Shown here piece after piece: positions 8,792 through 14,714 of a DNA stretch of 17,940 nt (its first letter is position 1; the number at the start of each line of letters is the position of its first letter). The notes beneath the pieces were generated by a model, which did not search any database, had not been told where the DNA came from, and worked only from the letters and a program-made list of their open reading frames with translations. The DNA lies in contig JBEKEO010000047.1 in assembly GCA_050013795.1 (NCBI GenBank), positions 1 through 17,940 of the forward strand, read 5' to 3'. Both the position numbers and the translations under genes were made by a program. Source of the stretch: CAWHOW01 sp050013795 (GTDB taxonomy: Bacteria > Bacteroidota > Bacteroidia > Bacteroidales > CG2-30-32-10).

Positions 8792-9844
8792 TTACTGTAT
8801 ACTGCCTTTAGATTTATAAACCGCAATAGGTTCTGTTTTGCCTTTAATAACTACCTTTTCGAAAAAGGTAAAATTATCTCTGTTTTTTAATCTGGAGAAA
8901 GTAGATTCAGAAATATAAATGATATTGGGTTTGGACATCTTATGAATGTGTGCCGCAATATTAACCGGATCGCCCAAAACAGTAAGGTCTTTCCTTTCAG
9001 AAGTACCAATCTCTGCATGTATCACCATCCCGCTGTTTATTCCTATATGCAGGCTAACCTGTTCTTTTCCGACTTTTATTTTATAATCATTTAAAGCTGA
9101 AAGTTCCATGATGATTTTTTCAGCAGCTCCTACAGCATCATTGGCATCAACAAAGGTCGCCATTATCGCATCGCCAATGAATTTATCAATATCGCCGTGG
9201 AATTCTTTTGTAATCACCTCGCATAAGCAGAACACTTCGTTGAGCATTTTTGCAATTTCACCCAATTCGTTACGCTCGGCAAACTGGGTAAATCCGGCAA
9301 CATCAATATACAAAATGGTCATATCCCTCATGGAAACTTTTTCCTTTTGCCCGGTTTTAGCCTCGTTCTCAACTTCCTTATAAGTTGACTTAGACACATA
9401 TTTTTTTATCAGCTTATTGAATTTTTCCTGTAGAATCCGGAGATCTTCTTCTTTGGTGATATCCCTGAAAACTTCAATGGCTCCTACGATTTCACCTGTC
9501 TTGTCTTTTATCGGGCCAACACGGGTAAGAACGGGAAAACGCGTTTTGTCCTTGTGAAGAGGATAAATTTTTGCTTCTATAGTTTTATCCTTCATCATGG
9601 ATTGCATCAGGGGACACATTGTCAGGCATAACGGATTGCCGCTTTCGTCAATATGGTTAAGGATATTATCGGCGCAATGATGATTCAATACGTCAAACCT
9701 ATTATGTCCTGTTATGCGTTCTGCACTTTCGTTCCAGAATATAATTTCCCTGTCCCTGTTTACAATATATACCCCGTCGTATATCGAATTCAACAATGAT
9801 GTAATATCAGGATCGGAAACTATTTTGTGAAGAAGCTCATTCAT
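8792..9844 (-). CDS. PAS domain-containing class III adenylate/guanylate cyclase
   Basis: I choose the ATG at 9842-9844 (350 residues). An in-frame TTG at 9911-9913 is possible, but a full promoter lies inside that extension. Residues about 13-127 are a PAS sensor (DGVYIVNRDREIIFWNESAERITG) with His56-Cys57, Cys73 and Cys77, a cluster that could bind metal. A short coiled linker (about 134-165) leads to a class III nucleotidyl cyclase domain (about 170-345). Metal-binding Asp181 (LYIDVAGFT) and Asp225 (DKFIGDA) and purine-contacting Lys221 are present. The second purine position is Thr288, as in class IIIb enzymes such as cyanobacterial CyaC. Asn295 is kept, but the transition-state arginine four residues later is His299. 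The product (cAMP, cGMP or none) is therefore uncertain. No membrane segments; cytoplasmic. It lies downstream of the GNAT gene on the same strand. Confidence 0.9.
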   Translation of the reverse strand: MNELLHKIVSDPDITSLLNSIYDGVYIVNRDREIIFWNESAERITGHNRFDVLNHHCADNILNHIDESGNPLCLTMCPLMQSMMKDKTIEAKIYPLHKDKTRFPVLTRVGPIKDKTGEIVGAIEVFRDITKEEDLRILQEKFNKLIKKYVSKSTYKEVENEAKTGQKEKVSMRDMTILYIDVAGFTQFAERNELGEIAKMLNEVFCLCEVITKEFHGDIDKFIGDAIMATFVDANDAVGAAEKIIMELSALNDYKIKVGKEQVSLHIGINSGMVIHAEIGTSERKDLTVLGDPVNIAAHIHKMSKPNIIYISESTFSRLKNRDNFTFFEKVVIKGKTEPIAVYKSKGSIQ

Positions 9845-9882
9845 CTTTTCAGTTTTAATCGCAGCCTGTTTAAAAAGAGATG

Positions 9883-9913
9883 CAAAGTTACAACTTACAA
9901 GCTGTTTAATCAA
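9883..9913 (-). promoter_or_regulatory. Promoter of the PAS-cyclase gene
   Basis: Minus strand: TTG (9911-9913), 20-bp spacer, TAACTTTG (9883-9890), a perfect TAnnTTTG. Transcription would start near 9876 and give a leader of about 32 nt before the ATG at 9844, which decides the start codon against the upstream TTG. Confidence 0.72.
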
Positions 9914-10432
9914 TTATTTGTTGCGAATTGAGTATATCAATTCATCAAGAAATACGCCGTTTTTGATAACTGTTTTTTCAAATCGGACTTCCAGCTTCAT
10001 TCCTGCTTTCTCTAAAACGCGCTGCGAAGCCTTATTCGTAGAGAAAGGGCGGGCGAAAATTCTGTCTATATCCCAAGTTCTGAAACCATAAGCTATCATA
10101 TGTTTTATAGCTTCAGTAATGATTCCTTTACCCCAGTATGGTTCAGCAAGCCAGTAACCCATCTCCGCATTTTTCCTGTGGATGTCCGTTTGAGGAGATA
10201 CACTTATGGCGCCGCATGCTTCCTTATTGATTTCAATAGCAAATGCAATAGGAGGATCAAGATGAGCATACTTGTCTAAAAATGATTCAGCATCTTTTCT
10301 TATGTATGGATAAGGAAAAGCGTCAGTAAGATTATCAGCTATCTTTTTATTATTGGCATATTTCAATATACTGTCAATATCACTATATTGCCAAGTGCGA
10401 AGAATAAATTTATCAGCCTGAATGATTGTCAT
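9914..10432 (-). CDS. GNAT family N-acetyltransferase (RimJ/RimL-like)
   Basis: A 172-residue cytoplasmic acetyl-CoA-dependent acetyltransferase of the RimJ/RimL (Acetyltransf_3) type. The N-terminus begins IIQADKFILRTWQYSDIDSI, the usual 'LR.w...D...' strand-helix opening. The acetyl-CoA motif A region is at about 91-110 (MGYWLAEPYWGKGIITEAIK), with GKG in place of the more common G.G/A. It ends with the typical STNKASQRVLEKAGMK (about 131-146) and EKTVIKNG segments. Relatives acetylate ribosomal-protein N-termini, antibiotics or small amines; the substrate here cannot be told. Its stop at 9914-9916 lies 69 bp before the cyclase ATG, and the cyclase has its own promoter. An upstream TACCTTTG box (10483-10490) probably drives it. 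Confidence 0.92.
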   Translation of the reverse strand: MTIIQADKFILRTWQYSDIDSILKYANNKKIADNLTDAFPYPYIRKDAESFLDKYAHLDPPIAFAIEINKEACGAISVSPQTDIHRKNAEMGYWLAEPYWGKGIITEAIKHMIAYGFRTWDIDRIFARPFSTNKASQRVLEKAGMKLEVRFEKTVIKNGVFLDELIYSIRNK

Positions 10433-10460
10433 TGTTAATTTGATTTTGTTGCAATAAAAA

Positions 10461-10479
10461 ACCCGCTTTGCCTGCGGGT
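10461..10479 (-). terminator. Terminator of the 64-residue gene, abutting the GNAT promoter
   Basis: On the minus strand ACCCGC-n7-GCGGGT makes a 6-bp GC-rich stem followed by TTTTTT. It lies about 28 bp past the stop of the small gene at 10507, which supports that gene being expressed. Confidence 0.75.
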
Positions 10480-10482
10480 ATG

Positions 10483-10490
10483 CAAAGGTA
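10483..10490 (-). promoter_or_regulatory. -7 box for the GNAT gene
   Basis: Minus-strand TACCTTTG is a perfect TAnnTTTG and is identical to the box of the initiator tRNA. No TTG is seen 19-21 bp upstream. Transcription would begin near 10476, within the terminator hairpin of the gene before it. Confidence 0.5.
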
Positions 10491-10506
10491 AAATATGAAA
10501 TTTTAA

Positions 10507-10701
10507 TTATTCAGTTCTTTTAACAGGAACCAAGAGCGGGTTGGTGAAAATTTCGCCCAGTACTTTCTTTTCATTTATGCTATCTCTAACAAAAATTTTA
10601 TTCAAATTAGCTCCCTGGTTTTCTGATGGAATCATCATGATCTGAATAAGTCCGAACAGTTTTTCGGAGAGCTTTATAATATTGTTTTGCAGGGTTTTCA
10701 T
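10507..10701 (-). CDS. Small hypothetical protein, 64 residues
   Basis: I do not recognise this protein. It starts at ATG 10699-10701 with MKTLQNNIIKLSEKLFGLIQIMMIP: an amphipathic helix (about 5-24), then a hydrophilic middle (SENQGANLNKIFVRDS) and a C-terminal stretch LGEIFTNPLLVPVKRTE that looks beta-rich. There is no signal peptide and no cysteine. In favour of a real gene: an ATG start, an oligo-A/T-rich leader of the local style, and a proper rho-independent terminator just after the stop. Against: short length and no clear promoter. It lies upstream of, and on the same strand as, the GNAT gene, and diverges from the initiator tRNA about 180 bp away. Confidence 0.55.
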   Translation of the reverse strand: MKTLQNNIIKLSEKLFGLIQIMMIPSENQGANLNKIFVRDSINEKKVLGEIFTNPLLVPVKRTE

Positions 10702-10836
10702 AATCTTTTTTGTTATTCATACGAAAGAAACATTAAATGGTTATTGAAAAGGGGTAAAATATCATTTCAACTATTTAAATAAATGTATCAAATTTTCTAA
10801 AAATTAATCATCAAAAGAAATGCATATTAAAAAAAA

Positions 10837-10867
10837 TTGTAAAATATTAATAATATATATACCTTTG
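10837..10867 (+). promoter_or_regulatory. Promoter of the initiator tRNA
   Basis: TTG (10837-10839), 20-bp AT-only spacer, TACCTTTG (10860-10867). The start site would fall near 10874, about 6 nt before the mature tRNA 5' end. Confidence 0.75.
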
Positions 10868-10879
10868 CCGCACATAAAC

Positions 10880-10951
<72 letters not shown>

Positions 10952-10962
10952 CTGAGAAAAGA

Positions 10963-10988
10963 AAAGCCGGCGTTTAGCCGGTTTTTTT
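10963..10988 (+). terminator. Terminator of the initiator tRNA gene
   Basis: CCGGC-GTTTA-GCCGG (10967-10981) preceded by AAAAG and followed by seven T. It ends only 14 bp before the ATG of the GIY-YIG gene. Confidence 0.85.
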
Positions 10989-11002
10989 AATTTTTTATAA
11001 TC

Positions 11003-11248
11003 ATGTTTACTGTTTATGCTTTATATTCAGAGAAGTTTGATAAAATTTATATAGGTTATACATCCAACCTTGAACAGAGATTACTTGCGCATAATGAACT
11101 TGAACAAAAGGGATGGACGTTGAAATACAGACCCTGGAAAATTATCTATACAGAAATTCACACCACAAAAGAAGCAGCTTTGAAAAGAGAAAAACAGTTA
11201 AAATCTGCCAAAGGAAGAATATTCATCAGGTCTCGAATTTCAGCATAG
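11003..11248 (+). CDS. Small GIY-YIG nuclease-domain protein
   Basis: An 81-residue single-domain GIY-YIG protein of the UvrC-like/YhbQ type. The core starts at VYALYS (the GIY position, Tyr5), followed by IYIGYTSNLEQRLLAHN (YIG at 16-18; Arg26 is the likely catalytic arginine). The later TTKEAALKREKQLK segment holds the candidate metal-binding Glu57. Family members cut or nick DNA; some are repair-like and others homing enzymes. The gene has no room for a promoter: its ATG is 14 bp after the tRNA terminator, so expression probably relies on read-through from the tRNA promoter. Its stop codon TAG (11246-11248) supplies the first base of a broken copy of the same tRNA. This places the gene between a complete tRNA and a partial duplicate, as expected of a tRNA-associated mobile cassette; that interpretation is inference. 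Confidence 0.88.
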   Translation: MFTVYALYSEKFDKIYIGYTSNLEQRLLAHNELEQKGWTLKYRPWKIIYTEIHTTKEAALKREKQLKSAKGRIFIRSRISA

Positions 11249-11259
11249 TCGGGCTCATA

Positions 11260-11275
11260 TCCGCCAGCTGGCGGA
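11260..11275. repeat. Perfect 16-bp palindrome TCCGCCAGCTGGCGGA
   Basis: Reads the same on both strands. It sits exactly where the anticodon-arm 3' strand and variable region of the tRNA copy should be. GC-rich in an AT-rich surrounding, so it looks inserted. Confidence 0.9.
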
Positions 11276-11288
11276 CATAGGTTCGAGT

Positions 11289-11304
11289 TCCGCCGATTGG
11301 CGGA
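11289..11304. repeat. Second palindromic element TCCGCCGATTGGCGGA
   Basis: The same 6-bp arms (TCCGCC/GGCGGA) as the element 13 bp upstream, with a different 4-base centre (GATT instead of AGCT). Both copies are followed by CA. The element interrupts the T-stem of the tRNA remnant. Confidence 0.88.
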
Positions 11305-11327
11305 CAGGCATTATCCCCATTACAACG

Positions 11328-11365
11328 AAAGACGATTCAAGTATTCAACTTGAATCGTCTTTTTT
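11328..11365 (+). terminator. Strong terminator after the GIY-YIG gene and tRNA remnant
   Basis: GACGATTCAAGT (11331-11342) pairs perfectly with ACTTGAATCGTC (11348-11359) around a 5-nt loop, extended by AAA/TTT, with T6 at 11360-11365. It would end transcripts reading through from the tRNA promoter. Confidence 0.9.
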
Positions 11366-11453
11366 ATCTCCCGAATTCCTTGTCATTTCTTCGATTATAA
11401 AAAACATTCCTAAAAAAACAGAATAAATTAGGCAAGAAGTAATTAAAATTAGC

Positions 11454-11461
11454 TAAATTTG
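11454..11461 (+). promoter_or_regulatory. -7 box of the receiver-PAS-LuxR gene
   Basis: TAAATTTG matches TAnnTTTG and lies 35 bp before the ATG at 11497; no TTG at the proper upstream distance. Confidence 0.5.
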
Positions 11462-11496
11462 TAATAATAAAAACAGCATAAGCGGAACTTAATATC

Positions 11497-12462
11497 ATGA
11501 AAAAGATTCTTGTTATTGAAGATGATCTATTAATTCTTGAATCGACTGTTAATTTTCTGAAAGAAAAAGGATTTAACGTACACTCTGCTATTGATGGAGT
11601 GTCTGGAATACAACTAGCCATTGAAATTATTCCTGATCTTATTATCAGCGATGTTTCAATGCCAAAAAAAGATGGTTATGAAGTATGCAAGACACTTCAG
11701 CAAATTCCATCCTTATGCAATATTCCTTTTATTTTCCTTACGGCAAAAGATAAAAAAGAGGATATCCGGCAGGGGATGCAATTAGGAGCAGATGATTATC
11801 TGACAAAACCCTTTCAATTTTCCGAATTATTAAAAATAATAAAGATCAGGCTTGAAAAGCATGAAAGATATGTAAAACAAAATGATGAACAGTTCTTTGC
11901 ATTGATCGATAACCCAATGGTAGGTGTTTATATTTATCAGGATAATAAATTCTTATATTCCAATTCAAAACTTACAGAGATACTTGGATACAGCAAAGAG
12001 GAACTGCGTTTGATGAGTTTCGAAGATATGGTTTTAGGTGAAGAAAATGATGAATCCCTGGAAAATATTCACCGTTGCACTAAAGGCATTCAAAGCTCTG
12101 TCCATACTGAATTGAAAATATTTAAAAAAGACGAATCCCCTGCTATTATTGAAGTGTATGGCGCTATTGTCACCATCAAAGGGAAAGAATGCCTGATGGG
12201 AAATATTTTGGAAGTTAAATCAGCTAAAGGCCTGGAACTCCTTACCGGAAAAGATATAGATAAATTAAAGTTTTCGCCACGCGAGATTGAAGTAATGCAA
12301 CTGATATGCCAAGGACTATCGACAACCGAAATTTCAGAAAAATTGTTTTTAAGCAAACACACCATTGATACCCACCGCGCAAACCTTATAGCAAAGACCG
12401 AATCAAGAAACACTCCCGATTTGGTGATGTATGCCATACGCAACGGGCTTGTGAAATTATAA
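11497..12462 (+). CDS. Response regulator: receiver-PAS-LuxR-type HTH
   Basis: A 321-residue cytoplasmic regulator. Residues 1-120 are a receiver domain with acidic Glu8/Asp9, phosphorylatable Asp52 (ISDVSMP), Thr82 and Lys104 (YLTKPF), a complete set. Residues about 130-240 are a PAS-like sensor (FFALIDNPMVGVYIYQDNKFLYSNS). Residues about 256-321 are a LuxR/FixJ-type helix-turn-helix (FSPREIEVMQLICQGLSTTEI, then LSKHTIDTHRANL), so it should bind DNA when phosphorylated. A PAS between receiver and HTH is less usual than a direct receiver-HTH fusion. No histidine kinase is adjacent, so the partner is encoded elsewhere. A paralogue with the first two domains only lies at 13900-14628. It probably has its own promoter (-7 at 11454). 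Confidence 0.94.
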   Translation: MKKILVIEDDLLILESTVNFLKEKGFNVHSAIDGVSGIQLAIEIIPDLIISDVSMPKKDGYEVCKTLQQIPSLCNIPFIFLTAKDKKEDIRQGMQLGADDYLTKPFQFSELLKIIKIRLEKHERYVKQNDEQFFALIDNPMVGVYIYQDNKFLYSNSKLTEILGYSKEELRLMSFEDMVLGEENDESLENIHRCTKGIQSSVHTELKIFKKDESPAIIEVYGAIVTIKGKECLMGNILEVKSAKGLELLTGKDIDKLKFSPREIEVMQLICQGLSTTEISEKLFLSKHTIDTHRANLIAKTESRNTPDLVMYAIRNGLVKL

Positions 12463-12695
12463 TACTTTTTTCGCTTAGCTACATTAACGCTCTTTCTGCT
12501 TTTTACAAATTGCTGATAAGCAGGCTTATAAATTCCATTTTTTCTTGTTGATTTTCTGGGGCTCACTATTTTTAGCTACTCCCATTAAAATTATTTAAAA
12601 AATTCAACATTTATGTTGATGTATTGACTATGGGCTAAGGTATAATTTTACATCATCAAAATCAATCTTATTAATAAATCATAAAACATAGCACC
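12463..12695 (+). other. Intergenic leader of the PD40 protein gene
   Basis: 233 AT-rich bases without an open frame. A perfect inverted repeat CAACAT-TT-ATGTTG occurs at 12605-12618 and could be an operator. TATAATTTTA at 12641-12650 is the best -7-like string, about 45 bp before the ATG, but without a well-placed -33 element. Confidence 0.4.
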
Positions 12696-13616
12696 ATGAA
12701 AAAGTTCATCACAATATTTATAGTTTTATACTTACTGGAATCTCTGGTAATGGTTCAGGCAAATACAGCCGAAAGAGGGAAATCATTTAATCCTCCTAAG
12801 TCAAAGTGCAATCAGTCAACAATAATATCTGACCTTTCCCACGTTGATGTGAAAGTGCTTAGTGAGGTTATAAATGGGACATCTTCAGCATTTCCGATTT
12901 ATATTTCTGAGATAAATTCAGGTCTAATATATTACACTGACAAAAAGAACAATAATAATGTATTGATCAGCAGGGATTTCTTTTTCTCCAAATACGATAG
13001 CAAAACTTCTACATGGTCCAATCCTATTAATTTAGCTAAAGACTATGCTGCTTTCCAGGAAATTAATAAGAATATGAATTTCCAGGAAATATTCATTACC
13101 ATTGATGATGATATTTATTCAGTAGATTTAAAGAAAAGTACTTTTTCTCCACATAAGCTGAATATCAATACCAAATATGTTGAATGCAGCCCTTCTTTAA
13201 GCCCTGACGGGAATACATTATATTTTATAAGCAACAGGCCCGGTGGATTTGGTGGTAAAGATGTCTGGTCTTCTGAAAGATTATCTAGCGGAAACTGGAG
13301 TGAATCTGTTGATCTTGGAAGTAAAATAAATACTGCAGAAGATGAAGAATCTCCTTATCTGATGGCTGATGGTGCTACTTTATATTTCAGTTCAAAAGGT
13401 CATAACAGCATGGGTGGTTATGATGTTTTCACTACAACGCTAAATGATGAAGGCTTTTGGTCAATACCTGAAAACCTAGGGGCTCCTGTAAATTCAACAT
13501 CTGACGATTATTATTTTATTACTGATTCACGCGGGAGAAATGCATATTATTCATCAGACAAAAATCAAAAAGGCAATCAGAATATTTATAATGTGATATA
13601 TAATATAGCACAATAA
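12696..13616 (+). CDS. Secreted PD40/WD40-like beta-propeller protein
   Basis: A 306-residue exported protein. Residues 1-22 are a signal peptide (hydrophobic ITIFIVLYLLESLVMV, then QA). The second half has three PD40-type propeller repeats at about 164-191, 217-245 and 269-299; the clearest contains SPSLSPDGNTLYFISNRPGG followed by GGKDVW. These match the propeller part of OmpA-family/TolB-like envelope proteins common in Bacteroidota, including the PorE-type T9SS component, but no OmpA peptidoglycan-binding domain and no TPR are present here, nor a T9SS tail. It is probably periplasmic. The first half (30-160) shows degenerate blades. Flanked by two receiver-PAS regulators on the same strand, it may be a target or sensory partner of that signalling pair; this is inference. 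Confidence 0.85.
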   Translation: MKKFITIFIVLYLLESLVMVQANTAERGKSFNPPKSKCNQSTIISDLSHVDVKVLSEVINGTSSAFPIYISEINSGLIYYTDKKNNNNVLISRDFFFSKYDSKTSTWSNPINLAKDYAAFQEINKNMNFQEIFITIDDDIYSVDLKKSTFSPHKLNINTKYVECSPSLSPDGNTLYFISNRPGGFGGKDVWSSERLSSGNWSESVDLGSKINTAEDEESPYLMADGATLYFSSKGHNSMGGYDVFTTTLNDEGFWSIPENLGAPVNSTSDDYYFITDSRGRNAYYSSDKNQKGNQNIYNVIYNIAQ

Positions 13617-13632
13617 AATAAATCCTAAAATC

Positions 13633-13848
13633 ATGAAAAAAATATATATGAGGGAAATCAGGCATATTGTAGCCAATCATAATATCAAAAACAAATCGAC
13701 CGCTTATTGTATGAGATCGAAATCCATTTCTTTCAAAGTAGTTCGCAAGTTGATAAGACATGACTGGATTGAATGTAAAAATACAGACGGTCCGTTTGTG
13801 TTTGTAAGGCCTTCAAAAAAAATGATGGATATTTTTGGGAACATCTGA
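13633..13848 (+). CDS. Small basic hypothetical protein, 71 residues
   Basis: I do not recognise it. It starts at ATG 13633, 16 bp after the preceding stop, and is followed after 51 bp by the second receiver gene, so it fits an operon with both neighbours. It is strongly basic (many Lys/Arg), with MKKIYMREIRHIVANHNIKNK at the start and a segment SFKVVRKLIRHDWIECKNTDG (about 33-53) followed by a short strand PFVFVRP. This helix-then-hairpin order is reminiscent of a minimal winged-helix, but I would not claim DNA binding. The opposite strand also has open frames here, so coding status rests on position and the ATG. Confidence 0.5.
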   Translation: MKKIYMREIRHIVANHNIKNKSTAYCMRSKSISFKVVRKLIRHDWIECKNTDGPFVFVRPSKKMMDIFGNI

Positions 13849-13899
13849 AAAAATAGTGAACCAAACAGAAATATGGGCAACGAGATTAATTGAAATTCT

Positions 13900-14628
13900 A
13901 TGAAAACCATCCTGGTAATTGACAACGACAATGTTCTGAGAACCAACATCTGTGATTTTCTTAAAGATGAAGGATATAATGTTCTTTCGGCTGATAATGG
14001 CATCACAGGATTGCAGCAAGCAATAAGTCACCTGCCCAACCTCATCTTGTGCGAAATTAAGTTGCCCAGAATAAACGGCCATGATTTTTATAAAACCATA
14101 CAGCAAATTAAATCCACCTCCATTATTCCACTGATTTTCGTCACAGCACAAATCGAAAAGGAAGATTTCAGGGCAGGTATGAATTTAGGAGTAGATGATT
14201 ATATTACAAAGCCTATTGATTATAAAGAACTCCTGAATTCAATAAAAACAAGGTTTGATAAATTAGAAAAATTTCAGCAAAATAACGATGAGAAATTTTA
14301 TTCTTTAATAAATAATCCATTAACGGGTGTTTTTATTTACAGCAAAAACAAATTTGATTTTGTGAATGAGACATGTGCGAAAATATTTGGACTGTCACCA
14401 AATGATTTTTCAAACATGACTTTTAATAATCTTATTTGCGGAAGTGATAAAATAATTGTGCTGAATAACATTGAAAGGTGTTTTAATAAAGTACAAAATA
14501 CCTTTCATACCTGCTTTCAAGCAAGCCATTATAAAGAGAAACACAAAGTTATAATTGAGATGTATGCTGGATATGTAAATTTCAGAGGGGCGGATTCACT
14601 GGTTGGTTATATGTCTGAAATGTGCTGA
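13900..14628 (+). CDS. Degenerate receiver-PAS protein without output domain
   Basis: A 242-residue paralogue of the regulator at 11497-12462, colinear over its receiver and PAS domains (for example NNDEKFYSLINNPLTGVFIY against the related QNDEQFFALIDNPMVGVYIY). The receiver (1-120) keeps Thr82 and Lys104 (YITKPI), but residue 52, the phosphorylation site, is Glu (LCEIKLP), and the second acidic pocket residue is Asn9 (Asp8-Asn9-Asp10). It should therefore not be phosphorylated in the normal way and may mimic the phosphorylated state. It ends after the PAS domain (about 130-242) with no helix-turn-helix; only 86 bp separate it from era, and no HTH remnant is visible there. It could act through protein-protein contact, for example by pairing with its full-length relative. 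A strong terminator follows. Confidence 0.9.
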   Translation: MKTILVIDNDNVLRTNICDFLKDEGYNVLSADNGITGLQQAISHLPNLILCEIKLPRINGHDFYKTIQQIKSTSIIPLIFVTAQIEKEDFRAGMNLGVDDYITKPIDYKELLNSIKTRFDKLEKFQQNNDEKFYSLINNPLTGVFIYSKNKFDFVNETCAKIFGLSPNDFSNMTFNNLICGSDKIIVLNNIERCFNKVQNTFHTCFQASHYKEKHKVIIEMYAGYVNFRGADSLVGYMSEMC

Positions 14629-14658
14629 GGTTGATAATATGTGGGTTCCGGCTACATC

Positions 14659-14687
14659 AAAGCCACACAAAATTGTGTGGCTTTTTT
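14659..14687 (+). terminator. Rho-independent terminator after the degenerate receiver gene
   Basis: AAAGCCACACAA and TTGTGTGGCTTT form a long perfect stem around AA, with T6 at the end. It lies 31 bp past the stop and 4 bp before the -7 box of era. Confidence 0.9.
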
Positions 14688-14690
14688 CAT

Positions 14691-14698
14691 TATCTTTG
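14691..14698 (+). promoter_or_regulatory. -7 box of era
   Basis: TATCTTTG is a perfect TAnnTTTG, 16 bp before the era ATG at 14715. The predicted leader is only about 10 nt. The -33 region would overlap the terminator hairpin and shows no TTG. Confidence 0.55.
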
Positions 14699-14714
14699 CA
14701 TATATTTATAATAT

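Larger units (their letters stand above)
11248..11318 (+). pseudogene. Broken partial copy of initiator tRNA-fMet
   Basis: Three blocks are identical to the intact tRNA upstream. GTCGGGCTCATA (11248-11259) equals 10904-10915, the 5' half of the anticodon arm. CATAGGTTCGAGT (11276-11288) equals 10926-10938, the T-arm 5' strand and loop. TATCCCC (11312-11318) equals 10941-10947. Between blocks 1 and 2 the 10 nt of the intact gene are replaced by a 16-nt palindrome; between blocks 2 and 3 two bases are replaced by 23 nt containing a second palindrome. The acceptor 5' strand and D arm are absent, so it cannot make a tRNA. Confidence 0.85.

Noticed and set aside
9845..9913. Longer start (TTG at 9911-9913) for the PAS-cyclase, immediately after the GNAT stop
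   Set aside because: A full TTG-N20-TAACTTTG promoter lies inside this extension, the PAS domain is complete without it, and an ATG follows at 9844.
12624..12646. E. coli-like TTGACT and TATAAT strings upstream of the PD40 gene
   Set aside because: The spacer is only 11 bp, and Bacteroidota sigma factor uses a different consensus.
13704..14151. Minus-strand open frames opposite the small basic gene and the degenerate receiver
   Set aside because: They lie opposite a clearly conserved receiver domain, overlap each other and resemble no family I know.
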